NCBI GenBank assembly: GCA_016185625.1
Contig: JACPND010000011.1
Span: 1 to 37,113, forward strand
DNA: 37,113 nucleotides
DNA from: Candidatus Woesearchaeota archaeon
Lineage (GTDB): Archaea; Nanobdellota; Nanobdellia; Woesearchaeales; GW2011-AR9
Direction: 5' to 3'
Positions 29,764 to 37,113 of this stretch are shown here, piece after piece. Under the pieces are notes generated by a model. That model searched no databases and was not told the DNA's origin. It saw nothing but the letters and a program-made list of their open reading frames with translations. Each line of letters starts with the position of its first letter. Positions within the stretch are counted from its first letter, which is position 1. A program made the position numbers and the translations under genes.

Positions 29764-29961
29764 ATGGCTCTGGCAGAAGTAACCCATAACGTCAATACGC
29801 AGTTGGCTATACTCACTAAAAATATTACTGATTTCTTCTCTTTTCTCGGAAATAAGCTGAAAAATTTCAAAAGCCTCACTCCGGGAGAGCAGATTGCGTT
29901 TAGTTCGATAGGGGTAGGATTGATCTTGACCATCATCGCGCTGGTCATGTTGGTGGTGTAA
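29764..29961 (+). CDS. Small tail-anchored membrane protein
   Basis: 65 residues. The N-terminal two thirds is an amphipathic helix pair (NTQLAILTKNITDFFSFLG; NKLKNFKSLTPGEQIAFSS); residues about 46-65 are a membrane helix at the very C-terminus. Own TATA box. The next gene starts 17 bp downstream, so they are probably co-transcribed. Family not recognised. Confidence 0.65.
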   Translation: MALAEVTHNVNTQLAILTKNITDFFSFLGNKLKNFKSLTPGEQIAFSSIGVGLILTIIALVMLVV

Positions 29962-29978
29962 ATGGCATTGGTGATTTA

Positions 29979-30875
29979 ATGGCATTATTCCATTCTAAAA
30001 GATCAGAGGAGCCTAAAAGCATCTTTAAGAATAAGGAAGAACGGTCAGTTCCTTCTCCGTTGGATAAAGAGATTACCATTCGGCTCAATCCGCGAAAAGT
30101 CTTGAAATGGCTGATTGTTCTTTTGGTTCTGGTTCTGGTGTTTTACGCCGGACGGCTGAGCGCAGAACCATCCTGCCCCAGTAAAACAGCTTCAACCTCA
30201 GTCAAGTCGTCATGGGGTTCCTGGAATATTACCGGATTTATTCAAGACCTCTGGCCGGATAGTGAACCGGTGAAGAAAACCACCAAGAAAGTGGTGAAGA
30301 AAGTCGCTGGCAACAAAACGAATACAACGGGAAGTTCTACTGTTCCGTCTGTCACCACATCTGCGGCAACATCCAGCTCCTCCAGCGTGGCAGCGTCAGG
30401 AAGTACCACTACCGCGACTACCGCTACAACTGCTAATACATCTGCTACTCCGATGTCTACGACAGAGGAAACAGCAGAATCAACAGAGCCGATTATCACG
30501 AAATATAGCAAAGTAGCCCTATCCTTGAGCTGTGTCCAGACGGAGTGGTTAGAAACCTGGGGGAAGATAACGCAAATCCAATTGGTCATTAAAAATAATG
30601 AAGAGGGCACGGTTAAGCCCAATTACATCAAGATGATGATGGAAGGGTACAATGATCGTGAGGAAAAGGTCGAACTCCCGGAGAAGATGAAAACAATCAA
30701 AGCCACGCAATCGGTCATTTCCCATGTCCTCGTTCCTGGCGGGTTTTCGTATAATAGTGCGAATGTGGGAAACCTGCAGAGCGTGAAAATCCAATTATAC
30801 TTGTTCAATGCTGAGGGGACGCCCATGGCTTCCTATTCCCGGGATGTGGACTTAAACGGAAAGAAGATGTGCTGA
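29979..30875 (+). CDS. Membrane-anchored protein with Ser/Thr-rich stalk and exported beta domain
   Basis: 298 residues. Charged cytoplasmic tip (1-43), membrane helix (about 44-60: WLIVLLVLVLVFYAG), then a Lys-rich patch and a long Ser/Thr/Ala stalk (about 110-170, likely glycosylated). A C-terminal beta-sandwich domain (about 175-298: VALSLSCVQTEWLETWGKI ... VKIQLYLFNAEG) follows. Same general plan as the surface locus proteins but without the GKA motif or Ca-binding repeats. The 3' end carries an 18-bp tandem duplication (GATGTGYTGATACAGAA) running through the stop codon. Exact function unknown. Confidence 0.65.
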   Translation: MALFHSKRSEEPKSIFKNKEERSVPSPLDKEITIRLNPRKVLKWLIVLLVLVLVFYAGRLSAEPSCPSKTASTSVKSSWGSWNITGFIQDLWPDSEPVKKTTKKVVKKVAGNKTNTTGSSTVPSVTTSAATSSSSSVAASGSTTTATTATTANTSATPMSTTEETAESTEPIITKYSKVALSLSCVQTEWLETWGKITQIQLVIKNNEEGTVKPNYIKMMMEGYNDREEKVELPEKMKTIKATQSVISHVLVPGGFSYNSANVGNLQSVKIQLYLFNAEGTPMASYSRDVDLNGKKMC

Positions 30876-30951
30876 TACAGAAGGATGTGTTGATACAGAA
30901 CTAGAATTGGGAGAGTCCCTCCTTTTGCCCTATTAACATTGAAAAGTTAAC

Positions 30952-31476
30952 TTATCCTTTAAGCACCTTCTTCTCTCCTGAATACAACCCCATCTGGACC
31001 ATCTGCTCATATTGTTCTTTAGTCAGGGTCAGGTAGCTAAGCTCAAAGCTTTTCTCTTTCAGTTTTGCCTTGGCATCTTCTACCTGTACGGCATTCACGC
31101 CTTCGCCAATGATTAAAATATTTGCTTTTCCTTTCTTCTTGCTACCATGGAGAATGATCTGCTGGATGCCGGGTACTGTCTCCACCAGACGAACGAATTC
31201 ATCCACACCGTCAAAGTCTTCTTCAAAGAGGGATTTCAGAAATTCTACTTTCTCATTCTGGCAGGAGGTGTAGACCTTGCTGTTTTTCCAAATGCGCTTT
31301 TGGAGAAGCCCTACGGAAACGAGCTCCCGGAGGATGCGGAAGGTGGACGCAATGGAAACATTGCTTTTTTCGGAAATTTCCTTTAAGTAGAGTTCTTCTT
31401 TGCTGTTGAGAATAATCTTGAGTACTGCTGCTTTTTTTTCATCCATCAACGCCATGAGAACCTCTTTTCTAATCAT
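30952..31476 (-). CDS. Winged-helix regulator with nucleotidyltransferase-like C-terminal domain
   Basis: The ORF track starts at 31575; I start at the ATG at 31476 (MIRKEVLMALMDEKKAAVLK) because a TATA box (GTTATAAATC read on the minus strand) sits 21-30 nt before it and the upstream codons look non-coding. The DNA-binding part is KIILNSKEELYLKEISEKSN, then a recognition helix VSIASTFRILRELVSVGLLQ. The C-terminal part (IQQIILHGSKKKGKANILII) resembles the MNT/nucleotidyltransferase GSxxxGxxxDxxI strand, but the catalytic Asp pair is replaced, so it is probably a ligand- or protein-binding version. Divergent from the nitroreductase. Confidence 0.7.
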   Translation of the reverse strand: MIRKEVLMALMDEKKAAVLKIILNSKEELYLKEISEKSNVSIASTFRILRELVSVGLLQKRIWKNSKVYTSCQNEKVEFLKSLFEEDFDGVDEFVRLVETVPGIQQIILHGSKKKGKANILIIGEGVNAVQVEDAKAKLKEKSFELSYLTLTKEQYEQMVQMGLYSGEKKVLKG

Positions 31477-31496
31477 GGAAGTAGATAAGAGGTCCG

Positions 31497-31595
31497 GATT
31501 TATAACTATTTCGATTCTGAAAAGTCTTTCCAAAAATGAAAAATACTTTTCAAAGACAAAATACCATTTCAACACTGAATCGTTAAATATAAATA
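31497..31595. promoter_or_regulatory. Divergent promoters of the regulator and nitroreductase genes
   Basis: Minus-strand TATA box in GATTTATAAC (31497-31506) for the regulator and plus-strand TTAAATATAAATA (31583-31595) about 35-47 nt before the nitroreductase ATG. Confidence 0.55.
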
Positions 31596-31629
31596 CTCCT
31601 AAATAATTTGTCTTCTTGGTGAAAGATGG

Positions 31630-32334
31630 ATGAGTGATATTTTAGAGATAATTAAATCCCGAAGGACAGTGAAGCATTTTGTTCCTAAATTTATCAGCTG
31701 GGACAAGATTTCCCGGGTCATTGATGCCGCGCGCCATGCTCCCAGTTCCGGAAATCTGCAGAATTGGAAATTTGTCGTCTGCTGGGAGCCAGCTCAGAAA
31801 GAAGCGTTAGCGAAGGCTGCATATGAGGAACACGAGATTTCTATGGCAGGTGTGTTGATTGTCGTGTGTGCGGAGCCAGAGAAGGTGGAGCGTTATTATG
31901 GTTTACGGGGAGAACGGTTGTATACGGTGCAAAATTGTGCTGCTGCGATTCAGAATATGCTCTTAGAAGCGCATTCTTTGGGCTTAGGATCGTGTTGGAT
32001 TGGGGCCTTTGATGAGGATGAGGTGAAAACGCTTCTTTCTATTCCTGCAGAGGCGCGGCCGCAGGCAATTATCGCCATTGGTTATAGTGATGAAGTAGCT
32101 GAGAAACCGCCGCGCTATCCACTCGAAACGCTAGTCTATTTTAGCAAATGGCGAAGTAAGTCCAGAGATCCGGCAAAGTATATGAATGATGTGGCTACGA
32201 TTCTCGCCAGAAAAGCGGAGTCGACGCAGGAAATGATGAAAGAAGCGGCTGGGTTTGTCGTCGATAAGGCGAAGGAAAAAGCGGCGGAGACGAGAGGTAA
32301 AAAAGAAGCGGAAAAGCCATCGGAAAATTTGTAA
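31630..32334 (+). CDS. Nitroreductase-family flavoprotein
   Basis: 234 residues. The N-terminal signature IIKSRRTVKHFVPKFI and ARHAPSSGNLQNWKF is that of FMN-dependent nitroreductases. Later LLEAHSLGLGSCWIGAF and ARPQAIIAIGYSDE complete the fold (to about residue 180). The last about 50 residues are a charged helical extension (KSRDPAKYMNDVATILARK ... KKEAEKPSENL) not typical of the family. Reduces nitro compounds, quinones or similar using NAD(P)H; substrate unknown. Possibly regulated by the divergent winged-helix protein. Confidence 0.88.
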   Translation: MSDILEIIKSRRTVKHFVPKFISWDKISRVIDAARHAPSSGNLQNWKFVVCWEPAQKEALAKAAYEEHEISMAGVLIVVCAEPEKVERYYGLRGERLYTVQNCAAAIQNMLLEAHSLGLGSCWIGAFDEDEVKTLLSIPAEARPQAIIAIGYSDEVAEKPPRYPLETLVYFSKWRSKSRDPAKYMNDVATILARKAESTQEMMKEAAGFVVDKAKEKAAETRGKKEAEKPSENL

Positions 32335-32410
32335 AAGTCACTTGCGATTTGCTTTTTTGGGGGTTACAATGGTTTATTATATTCTGTAAAACATAGTTTA
32401 GAGAAAAGAA

Positions 32411-32662
32411 ATATTTAAATAGTTCTTATACTTTCCTAAACAACTAGGTGGTTGGTTTTCACAAACGTCTGGTAAACGTTTGATAAAAATTGGTTGGGTT
32501 TTTGGTTACATTCTGACGTTGGTATGTCAGTGGGTTTTGGTAGGTTAATTCTGAGAGTAGAAAAGCTCTACTCCTATATAATCTTTTGTGTGGTGGGAAA
32601 TATGTTTTCCAACATATATCTCGACATACATAAAAGGTGGAAAACAATGAGGTGGTGTAAAC
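32411..32662 (+). promoter_or_regulatory. Long structured ftsZ leader with two TATA boxes and a uORF
   Basis: Covers most of the gene-free 32335-32662 region. TATA boxes ATATTTAAAT (32411-32420) and CTATATAAT (32574-32582). Between and after them are small hairpins: CAAACGT/ACGTTTG, CTGAC/GTCAG, GAGTAG/CTACTC and ATATGTT-TTCC-AACATAT. A uORF starts at 32647 (MRWCKHGFYH) after its own GGTGG and stops inside ftsZ. Confidence 0.5.
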
Positions 32663-33733
32663 ATGGATTTTATCATTGAGAAGGCGCTGGCGAACACGTC
32701 AGCAGATGAAGAAGAATTTGCCAATATGAATCAGGCAAACATTAAAGTGATTGGAGTAGGAGGAGCAGGCAACAACATGGTTGGCTGGCTCTATAAGAAA
32801 GGAATAAAAGGAGCAGAGATCATTGCCACGAACACAGATCATCAGCATCTGACCATTACGCCGGCGGATCATAAGTTCCTTATCGGGAAAGATTGTACCC
32901 GTGGTTTGGGATGTGGCGGATTTCCCAACAAGGGTGCGGAAGCAGCTCAGGAATCCTTAACGAAAATTAAGGAATGCCTGAAGACCTCAGACATGGTATT
33001 TGTCTGCGCAGGCATGGGGGGCGGTACCGGAACAGGTGCAGCTCCTGTTGTCGCGCAAGTGGCGAAAGATGCCGGTGCAATCGTGATTGGGACAGTTACC
33101 ATGCCGTTTAACATTGAACGGGCGCGATGTGACAAGGCTGAGTTTGGCTTGCAGCAGCTGCGACAAGTGTCAGATACGGTTATTGTGATTGATAACAACA
33201 GGCTGGTGCAGATTGCAGGTAACTTGCCCATACAGCAAGCGTTTGCAGTAGCGAACGAGTTAATCGCGACCATGATCAAAGGTATTGTGGAAACGATTGC
33301 CGTACCTTCGCTGGTCAACTTAGACTATGCGGATGTCAAAGCCATCATGTCCAATGGCGGAGTGGCTGCCATCGGCGTTGGGTCGAGCGATACCAATAAC
33401 CGGGTAGAAGAGGCCGTGAAAGGCGCTTTGAGCAATCCTCTGCTGGACATCAGCTATGAGGGGGCGACGGGCGCTTTGATTCATGTCTCTGGCGGACCGG
33501 ACATGACGTTGGAAGAAGTCAGCCGCATCGGTGAGCTGGTGACAGAAAGCCTGGATGATGATGCCAATGTCATCTGGGGCGCACGTGTTGCTGATGACAT
33601 GAAAGGCAAGTTGACGGTGATGACGATCATTACCGGTGTGAACTCGCCTTGGATCTTAGGTAAGGTGGATGGTAAGAAATCAGAGCAGCGTGCCAGATCA
33701 CTGAGCCGGGAATTGGGCATCGAACTGGTGTAA
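32663..33733 (+). CDS. ftsZ: Cell-division protein FtsZ
   Basis: 356 residues. Tubulin-like GTPase that forms the division ring. The start of the GTPase domain has IKVIGVGGAGNNMV (27-40), the tubulin signature GGGTGTG is at 119-125 and the T7 synergy loop is in NLDYADVKAIMSNGG. The C-terminal domain follows to about 340; a short tail ends SRELGIELV. The 26-residue N-terminal extension before the first strand is common in archaeal FtsZ. GAGGTGG before the ATG is the ribosome-binding site. FtsZ1 versus FtsZ2 cannot be decided by eye. Confidence 0.95.
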   Translation: MDFIIEKALANTSADEEEFANMNQANIKVIGVGGAGNNMVGWLYKKGIKGAEIIATNTDHQHLTITPADHKFLIGKDCTRGLGCGGFPNKGAEAAQESLTKIKECLKTSDMVFVCAGMGGGTGTGAAPVVAQVAKDAGAIVIGTVTMPFNIERARCDKAEFGLQQLRQVSDTVIVIDNNRLVQIAGNLPIQQAFAVANELIATMIKGIVETIAVPSLVNLDYADVKAIMSNGGVAAIGVGSSDTNNRVEEAVKGALSNPLLDISYEGATGALIHVSGGPDMTLEEVSRIGELVTESLDDDANVIWGARVADDMKGKLTVMTIITGVNSPWILGKVDGKKSEQRARSLSRELGIELV

Positions 33734-33735
33734 GG

Positions 33736-33765
33736 AGCCTTTGGGCTCTTTTTCCTATTTTTTTC
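33736..33765 (+). terminator. Terminator-like hairpin after ftsZ
   Basis: GAGCC-TTTG-GGCTC stem followed by TTTTTCCTATTTTTTT. Confidence 0.5.
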
Positions 33766-33774
33766 TATTTATGG

Positions 33775-33836
33775 TCTTGCCCAAGCCTTTTTTCTTACAC
33801 CACCCCCGTAAGATTTTGGGCAAGATTTTTTATTTT
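33775..33836 (+). terminator. Second hairpin and T-tract
   Basis: Arms TCTTGCCCAA (33775-33784) and TTGGGCAAGA (33816-33825) with an inner CTTAC/GTAAG pair, followed by TTTTTTATTTTT. It can be read as a terminator or as a stable RNA hairpin. Confidence 0.5.
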
Positions 33837-33866
33837 TAAATTTGTTCATGATTTTCTCTGCGTATC

Positions 33867-34120
33867 TATTAAGTCTGCTTGGTACAAGAGGGGGATAGTT
33901 TTCCCCTCTGTACAGAAAATCAGTCATCTCTGATTTTCTTGTACCTGAGCGAGCAAGAGCATTGCGAGCTCTTGCATGCACCCGCCAAGAGGTTAGCTGA
34001 GAACATCTTTCGTTAATGGAATTGATTACTGCTTTCTTTACGATAAAAAGCCTTTTTAGAGGAATGTCAACCCATGAAAGCACGAAGCTAACGGCCAGCA
34101 GGCAGACTTAAACTTAATAC
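33867..34120. repeat. Structured intergenic element, copy 2 (inverted, larger)
   Basis: Reverse-oriented relative of 28796-28920. The stretch ending AGCAGGCAGACTT (34077-34109) is the reverse complement of 28800-28832 with one mismatch over 33 bp. Further blocks (GCCAAGAGGTTAGCTGAG; TTTCGTTAATGG) match in order. This copy has an extra left part containing a GTACAAGA/TCTTGTAC pair and the perfect arms AGAAAATCAG/CTGATTTTCT, plus a GAGCAAGAGC/GCTCTTGC pair. Confidence 0.75.
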
Positions 34121-34147
34121 GTACTTCTTTGCGGATATTGGTTAGTA

Positions 34148-34281
34148 ATCGTCATCTCCAAAAGATGGAGTCAAAAAGCCGAAGGAAGACTTGTCTACTA
34201 AGAGACAAAATGAGCTTACAGGAGGTCAAAACAAGTTAGCCACAGAAGAGATTAAACGACTTAAATGAAGGAGATGACGAT
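34148..34281 (+). ncRNA. Candidate structured RNA closed by a 12-bp stem
   Basis: ATCGTCATCTCC (34148-34159) pairs perfectly with GGAGATGACGAT (34270-34281). Inside is a TTGTCT-ACTAAG-AGACAA hairpin and an AGTC/GACT-type pairing around it. There is no coding potential. It lies 27 bp before the TATA box of the next gene, so it could be a separate small RNA or a mobile-repeat copy. I did not match it to RNase P, SRP or box C/D RNA. Confidence 0.5.
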
Positions 34282-34307
34282 AATCGACCATTGTCCAAGA
34301 TTAACAA

Positions 34308-34318
34308 GTTTTAAATAC
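34308..34318 (+). promoter_or_regulatory. TATA box before the 34348 gene
   Basis: GTTTTAAATAC, 30-40 nt before the GTG start; ACAGGGGGT precedes the start as a possible ribosome-binding site. Confidence 0.45.
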
Positions 34319-34347
34319 TCCTTCTGAAACGAATGGGGTAACAGGGG

Positions 34348-34851
34348 GTGTTACCTATTTTAGAAGAAAAACTTCAAGACGTGAGTAACCGCTCGTTAAT
34401 TTCGGCTGCGGTAAACCGGGCTGCAGCACTAGACTATGATTCTTTGAAGACGATCTCTAATGATTCAGGGAATGATTCAGGAAGTAAAATAGAATATACT
34501 CCGCCGGGCATTAATTATGAGGAAAAATTTCTGGCGGAACAGTTTTATTCCTCAACTTCAATCTCCCCCTTAGCTGAGTATGAAACGGTAACGACGATGA
34601 AAAAGGCAGGAGAGGAATATGATTCCGGCGCTGCGTTTTCAGACAGCCAATCAGAAACGCTGACTACGGAAGAAGCCAGAGAGATGATAAAGGAAGTCCA
34701 ATATGCGACGGTAACGGGCTCCAGCCTAGATATCGACTGGAATAAGCGGGAGAGGTTTACGAACTGGGCCATGTTTGAGCCGGCGCTGCGGAACGCCTTT
34801 GAAAAAAGTGATGCGGTCACGAGAGACGTGAATTATTCCAGGACGTTTTAA
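34348..34851 (+). CDS. Hypothetical soluble protein
   Basis: 167 residues from a GTG start. Acidic, Ser/Thr/Glu-rich and probably partly disordered in the middle (NDSGNDSGSKIEYTPPG), with helical segments at both ends (EEKLQDVSNRSLISAAVNR; TTEEAREMIKEVQYATV). No signal or membrane segment. Family not recognised. Its stop overlaps the stop region of the convergent dphB gene by 4 bp. Confidence 0.6.
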   Translation: MLPILEEKLQDVSNRSLISAAVNRAAALDYDSLKTISNDSGNDSGSKIEYTPPGINYEEKFLAEQFYSSTSISPLAEYETVTTMKKAGEEYDSGAAFSDSQSETLTTEEAREMIKEVQYATVTGSSLDIDWNKRERFTNWAMFEPALRNAFEKSDAVTRDVNYSRTF

Positions 34852-35600
34852 CTCCACATTTCCAGCATCTCCTCTTCTGCAAAATGCAGTTTCCCCGGAA
34901 TGATCAGGCAATACGGCGGTTTTCCGAAATCAAATTTCTTTAATTCTTCCATTGTTCCGTATCTCACCACAGAGTTATCACTTCCCACACGGGCGCAGCC
35001 AACAGCGTGAAGATTTTTGCGAAAGATGTTCTCTTTTCTTTTTTCTTCAATCCTCTCCAAAATCTCGATTGCTTCTCTTATCGTCATGAATTTTTGTTGC
35101 TCTGGTCTTAAATCCAACAGGAAGAGCGTATGCAATCCCAGAGAAAGATTATCTTTCAATACCAGATACGGCGTTTCCACATGAGGATTGTCAAAAGGGA
35201 GGGAGGTCACTTTTCCGAATTTATATAATTGTAATCCCGTTATGCCGACGGCCGTCAAAATGGAGGCGTTGTGGATTACTGTTACGGCGATATTTTTCTT
35301 TTTCGCCGTCTTGAACAGTTCGATATGGGTGGTGGCAGAGAAGGGATCGCCGACAATTAAAAAAGCAACATCTTTTGTTTTTGCTTCCTCTACAATCTTC
35401 TCCACATCTTTTTCGGTGAATTCTCTGTCTGCAAGAATTATTTTTTTCTTGTAGAATTTTTCCAAAGCTTCAACACGGCATTGTAATGTGGAAGTATAAT
35501 TCTCCAGGTACACCGCCGCGCATTTTTTGACGATTTCTAATCCTTTCACGGAGATATCTTTTTCGTCATGCAGTCCAAGGCCGATGAGGTAGAGGGTCAT
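34848..35600 (-). CDS. dphB: Diphthine synthase
   Basis: 250 residues, normal length. S-adenosylmethionine-dependent methyltransferase that modifies a histidine of elongation factor 2 on the way to diphthamide; it has a tetrapyrrole-methylase fold. Signatures: MTLYLIGLGLHDEKDISVKG at the start, YLENYTS, then DVAFLIVGDPFSATTH, HNASILTAVGITGLQLYKFG and PGKLHFAEEEML near the end. A TATA box on the minus strand (about 35620-35630) lies 20-30 nt before the ATG. An archaeal/eukaryotic gene, which supports the taxonomic placement. Confidence 0.95.
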   Translation of the reverse strand: MTLYLIGLGLHDEKDISVKGLEIVKKCAAVYLENYTSTLQCRVEALEKFYKKKIILADREFTEKDVEKIVEEAKTKDVAFLIVGDPFSATTHIELFKTAKKKNIAVTVIHNASILTAVGITGLQLYKFGKVTSLPFDNPHVETPYLVLKDNLSLGLHTLFLLDLRPEQQKFMTIREAIEILERIEEKRKENIFRKNLHAVGCARVGSDNSVVRYGTMEELKKFDFGKPPYCLIIPGKLHFAEEEMLEMWS

Positions 35601-35619
35601 AGCCGTTTTTTCAGCCAGT

Positions 35620-35630
35620 ACTATAAAAAT
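35620..35630 (-). promoter_or_regulatory. TATA box of dphB
   Basis: ATTTTTATAGT read on the minus strand, 20-30 nt before the ATG at 35600. Confidence 0.5.
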
Positions 35631-36380
35631 TTATTCTTTAGATTCCTCTACTTTATTTTCAGAAGCAGATGATTTCAAAATAAGAATATTCCCCCGTCCT
35701 TTTTTAATCTTCTCCAGCAGCCCTTTATGCTCCAGTTCGGCGACGATTAAACTGACTTTGGCTTCCGAGAGGTACAACATTTCCTTCCGTAATTCTTTCT
35801 GGTGAATTCGTCCATCGTGCTTTTTGAGAATTTCTATAGCCTTGTCGATGTAGGCAGGCTCTTTCGCCAACTCCTCTTTCACTTGTTCCAGCGGCTTCTG
35901 CGCTTCTTCTTTGATTTTTTTGCGGAATAGTTTCAATGGCCCGTATTTTTTCCGTGCACGATAAACTCGATAGACAGCGAAGAGAAACAACAATCCGGCA
36001 ACGACATACGCCCAAGTGCTGGTTTCTTCGGAGAAAAGATCATTGACTTCTACGTCCTGAGTATCTTTCCATAATTCTTCTTCATCGGCAAGGTCAGGAA
36101 TGAGAAAGACATCCAGCACATATTCTCCTTCAGCGGAAATTTCCATCTCTTCTTGGACCTTGATGTCTCCTTTCTGTGCGGTGAGCGCATATTTTCCCAG
36201 AGGAACCTGAAAGCGATAGGCTCCTTCTTTGGCCAGCATTTTCTGTTCGGGGGTGGTATTGATCCCGACGAGAACATTCTGTTCTACCTTGAGCTGTTCG
36301 CCATAGATTGTTCCTTGAAGCAAGGCGGCGTGGGCCGTCGCAGCGAGAAGCAGCGCGATAAGGAGGATTTTTTTTATCAT
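35631..36380 (-). CDS. Membrane protein with exported Ig-like domain and cytoplasmic winged helix
   Basis: 249 residues. Signal peptide 1-18 (MIKKILLIALLLAATAHA), a small beta domain (about 20-95: LLQGTIYGEQLKVEQNVLV ... YRFQVPLGKYALTA, like carboxypeptidase regulatory domains) and a membrane helix at about 122-140 (TWAYVVAGLLFLFAVYRVY). A basic linker and a C-terminal winged helix (about 175-235: IEILKKHDGRIHQKELRKEM ... SLIVAELEHKGLLEKIKKG) of the DUF7343 type follow. The plan is that of archaeal membrane-bound transcriptional regulators, which could link an outside signal to gene control. A TATA box on the minus strand lies at about 36401-36412. Confidence 0.8.
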   Translation of the reverse strand: MIKKILLIALLLAATAHAALLQGTIYGEQLKVEQNVLVGINTTPEQKMLAKEGAYRFQVPLGKYALTAQKGDIKVQEEMEISAEGEYVLDVFLIPDLADEEELWKDTQDVEVNDLFSEETSTWAYVVAGLLFLFAVYRVYRARKKYGPLKLFRKKIKEEAQKPLEQVKEELAKEPAYIDKAIEILKKHDGRIHQKELRKEMLYLSEAKVSLIVAELEHKGLLEKIKKGRGNILILKSSASENKVEESKE

Positions 36381-36446
36381 GAGATTGATAATCTACGGTG
36401 AATTTAAAAATCTGCCGTTGAATTTATCGTCAATAAGATAGAAACC

Positions 36447-36567
36447 TTTATAAATAAGTCCTTGAAACGTAAGAGAACACAAAATGTATACTCAATTAAT
36501 CTTGAGTATGAAGGAGATAGATCCATAATCCTTTTAGACGATAGCGATCGTACAGGATTGGTACAAA
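36447..36567 (+). promoter_or_regulatory. rRNA promoter and 16S leader
   Basis: TATA box TTTATAAATAA at 36447-36457 in the same context as the S6e-region promoter (AACC before, GTCCTTGAAAC after). The leader holds an 8-bp hairpin ATACTCAA/TTGAGTAT (36488-36509), and an AATCC/GGATT pair enclosing ACGAT-AGCG-ATCGT just before the 16S start, probably part of the processing region. The 36381-36446 stretch holds only the divergent TATA box for the minus-strand gene. Confidence 0.7.
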
Positions 36568-37113
36568 GTTCCAGTTGATCCTGCTGGAGATTGCTGCTAT
36601 GGGAGTTCGATTAAGCCATGCAAGTCAGAGGGCTCGCAAGAGCACAGGCTGAAGGCTCAGTAACACGTCAATAATCTGCCCTTAGGTTCGGGATACCCTT
36701 GGGAAACTGAGGACAAAACCGGATTGGCAAGGGACACTGGAATGTTCCTTTGCTTAAACGTAAGGCCTAAGGATGAGTTGGCGGCTGATTAGGTCGTTGG
36801 TAGTGTAACGGACCACCAAGCCTTTGATCAGTACGGGCCGTGAGAGCGGTAGCCCGGAGAAGGGTACTGAGACACTGACCCTAGCCCTACGGGGTGCAGC
36901 AGGCGCGAAAACTTTCCAATGCGCGCAAGCGCGAGAAGGGAACTCCCAGTGCTCATGTTTTACATGGGCTTTTGCCAACTGTAAACAGGTTGGCGAATAA
37001 GTGGTGGGTAAGACGGGTGCCAGCCGCCGCGGTAACACCTGCGCCACGAGTGGGACTCACTATTATTGGGCCTAAAGCGTTCGTAGCCGGACAAGCCAGT
37101 CTCGAGTGAAATC
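36568..37113 (+). rRNA. 16S rRNA, 5' part
   Basis: Begins with TTCCAGTTGATCCTGCTGGA, the conserved 16S 5' end. It contains the universal 530-loop sequence GTGCCAGCCGCCGCGGTAA (about 37017-37035) and the archaeal-type GGGCCTAAAGCGTTCGTAGC near the end, and runs off the right edge at about a third of the gene. Deviations from the standard archaeal 5' end (CAG for CGG, CTG for CCG) are compensated in the helix and fit a divergent DPANN lineage. Confidence 0.95.

Noticed and set aside
33769-34083. 104-codon minus-strand ORF
   Set aside because: Covers terminator hairpins and the structured repeat; no promoter or protein-like pattern.
34148-34281. RNase P RNA or SRP RNA
   Set aside because: Too short, and the conserved core sequences of either RNA were not found.

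Overview
The window comes from an archaeon, most likely a small-genome DPANN lineage such as Woesearchaeota or Pacearchaeota. The placement rests on the 5' part of a 16S rRNA with archaeal signature positions, genes for ribosomal protein S6e, diphthine synthase, family-4 uracil-DNA glycosylase, FtsZ and a TrmB-type regulator, TATA-box promoters 25-35 nt before leaderless or GGTG/GGAGG-type starts, and many membrane-anchored proteins without obvious homologues. The exact phylum is inference.

Layout. (1) 1-4.6 kb is an accessory zone: the end of a winged-helix regulator, a TrmB regulator with a perfect palindrome in a divergent promoter, a Schlafen/AlbA-type protein and several orphan small ORFs. 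It is bracketed by two divergent inverted copies of a non-coding element, each with a hairpin next to GTTAGGC. (2) 4.6-7.25 kb holds an Xer-like tyrosine recombinase, a RhuM-family protein flanked by 12-bp-period TTGACGC repeats, and a PD-(D/E)XK nuclease-like protein. (3) 7.3-9.7 kb holds DNA-repair and sulfur-transfer genes (UDG4, cysteine desulfurase) plus two small AbrB/MraZ-like proteins, one beside the remnant of a DUF4258-type toxin frame. (4) 9.7-11.4 kb has a long hairpin element and two exported proteins, one frameshifted in an A-tract and one resembling a beta-barrel. (5) 11.5-28.4 kb is the centrepiece: nine exported or membrane-anchored, Cys-rich, Ca-binding-repeat proteins forming two paralogous four-gene units plus one extra gene. 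They carry cohesin-like beta-sandwiches, dockerin-like C-termini, MopE-like and thrombospondin-type-1-like repeats. A solitary AAA ATPase gene with its own operator repeats sits between the units. (6) 28.4-36.4 kb is core genome: OB-fold protein, S6e behind a structured RNA with kissing loops, membrane proteins, nitroreductase, FtsZ, diphthine synthase, a membrane-bound winged-helix protein, and several structured non-coding repeats. (7) 36.4-37.1 kb has an rRNA promoter and the start of 16S rRNA.

How it fits together. The most interesting candidate system is the 17-kb surface locus. N-terminally anchored proteins share a lysine/serine-rich cytoplasmic tip, one membrane helix and a GKA motif just outside it, and present cohesin-like, dockerin-like and Ca-binding modules. 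Each unit ends with a TSP1-like protein that has a signal peptide and a C-terminal anchor. This suggests a cell-surface complex held together by cohesin-dockerin pairing, perhaps for adhesion to a host or to polymers. Domain names come from reading motifs by eye; no database search was run.
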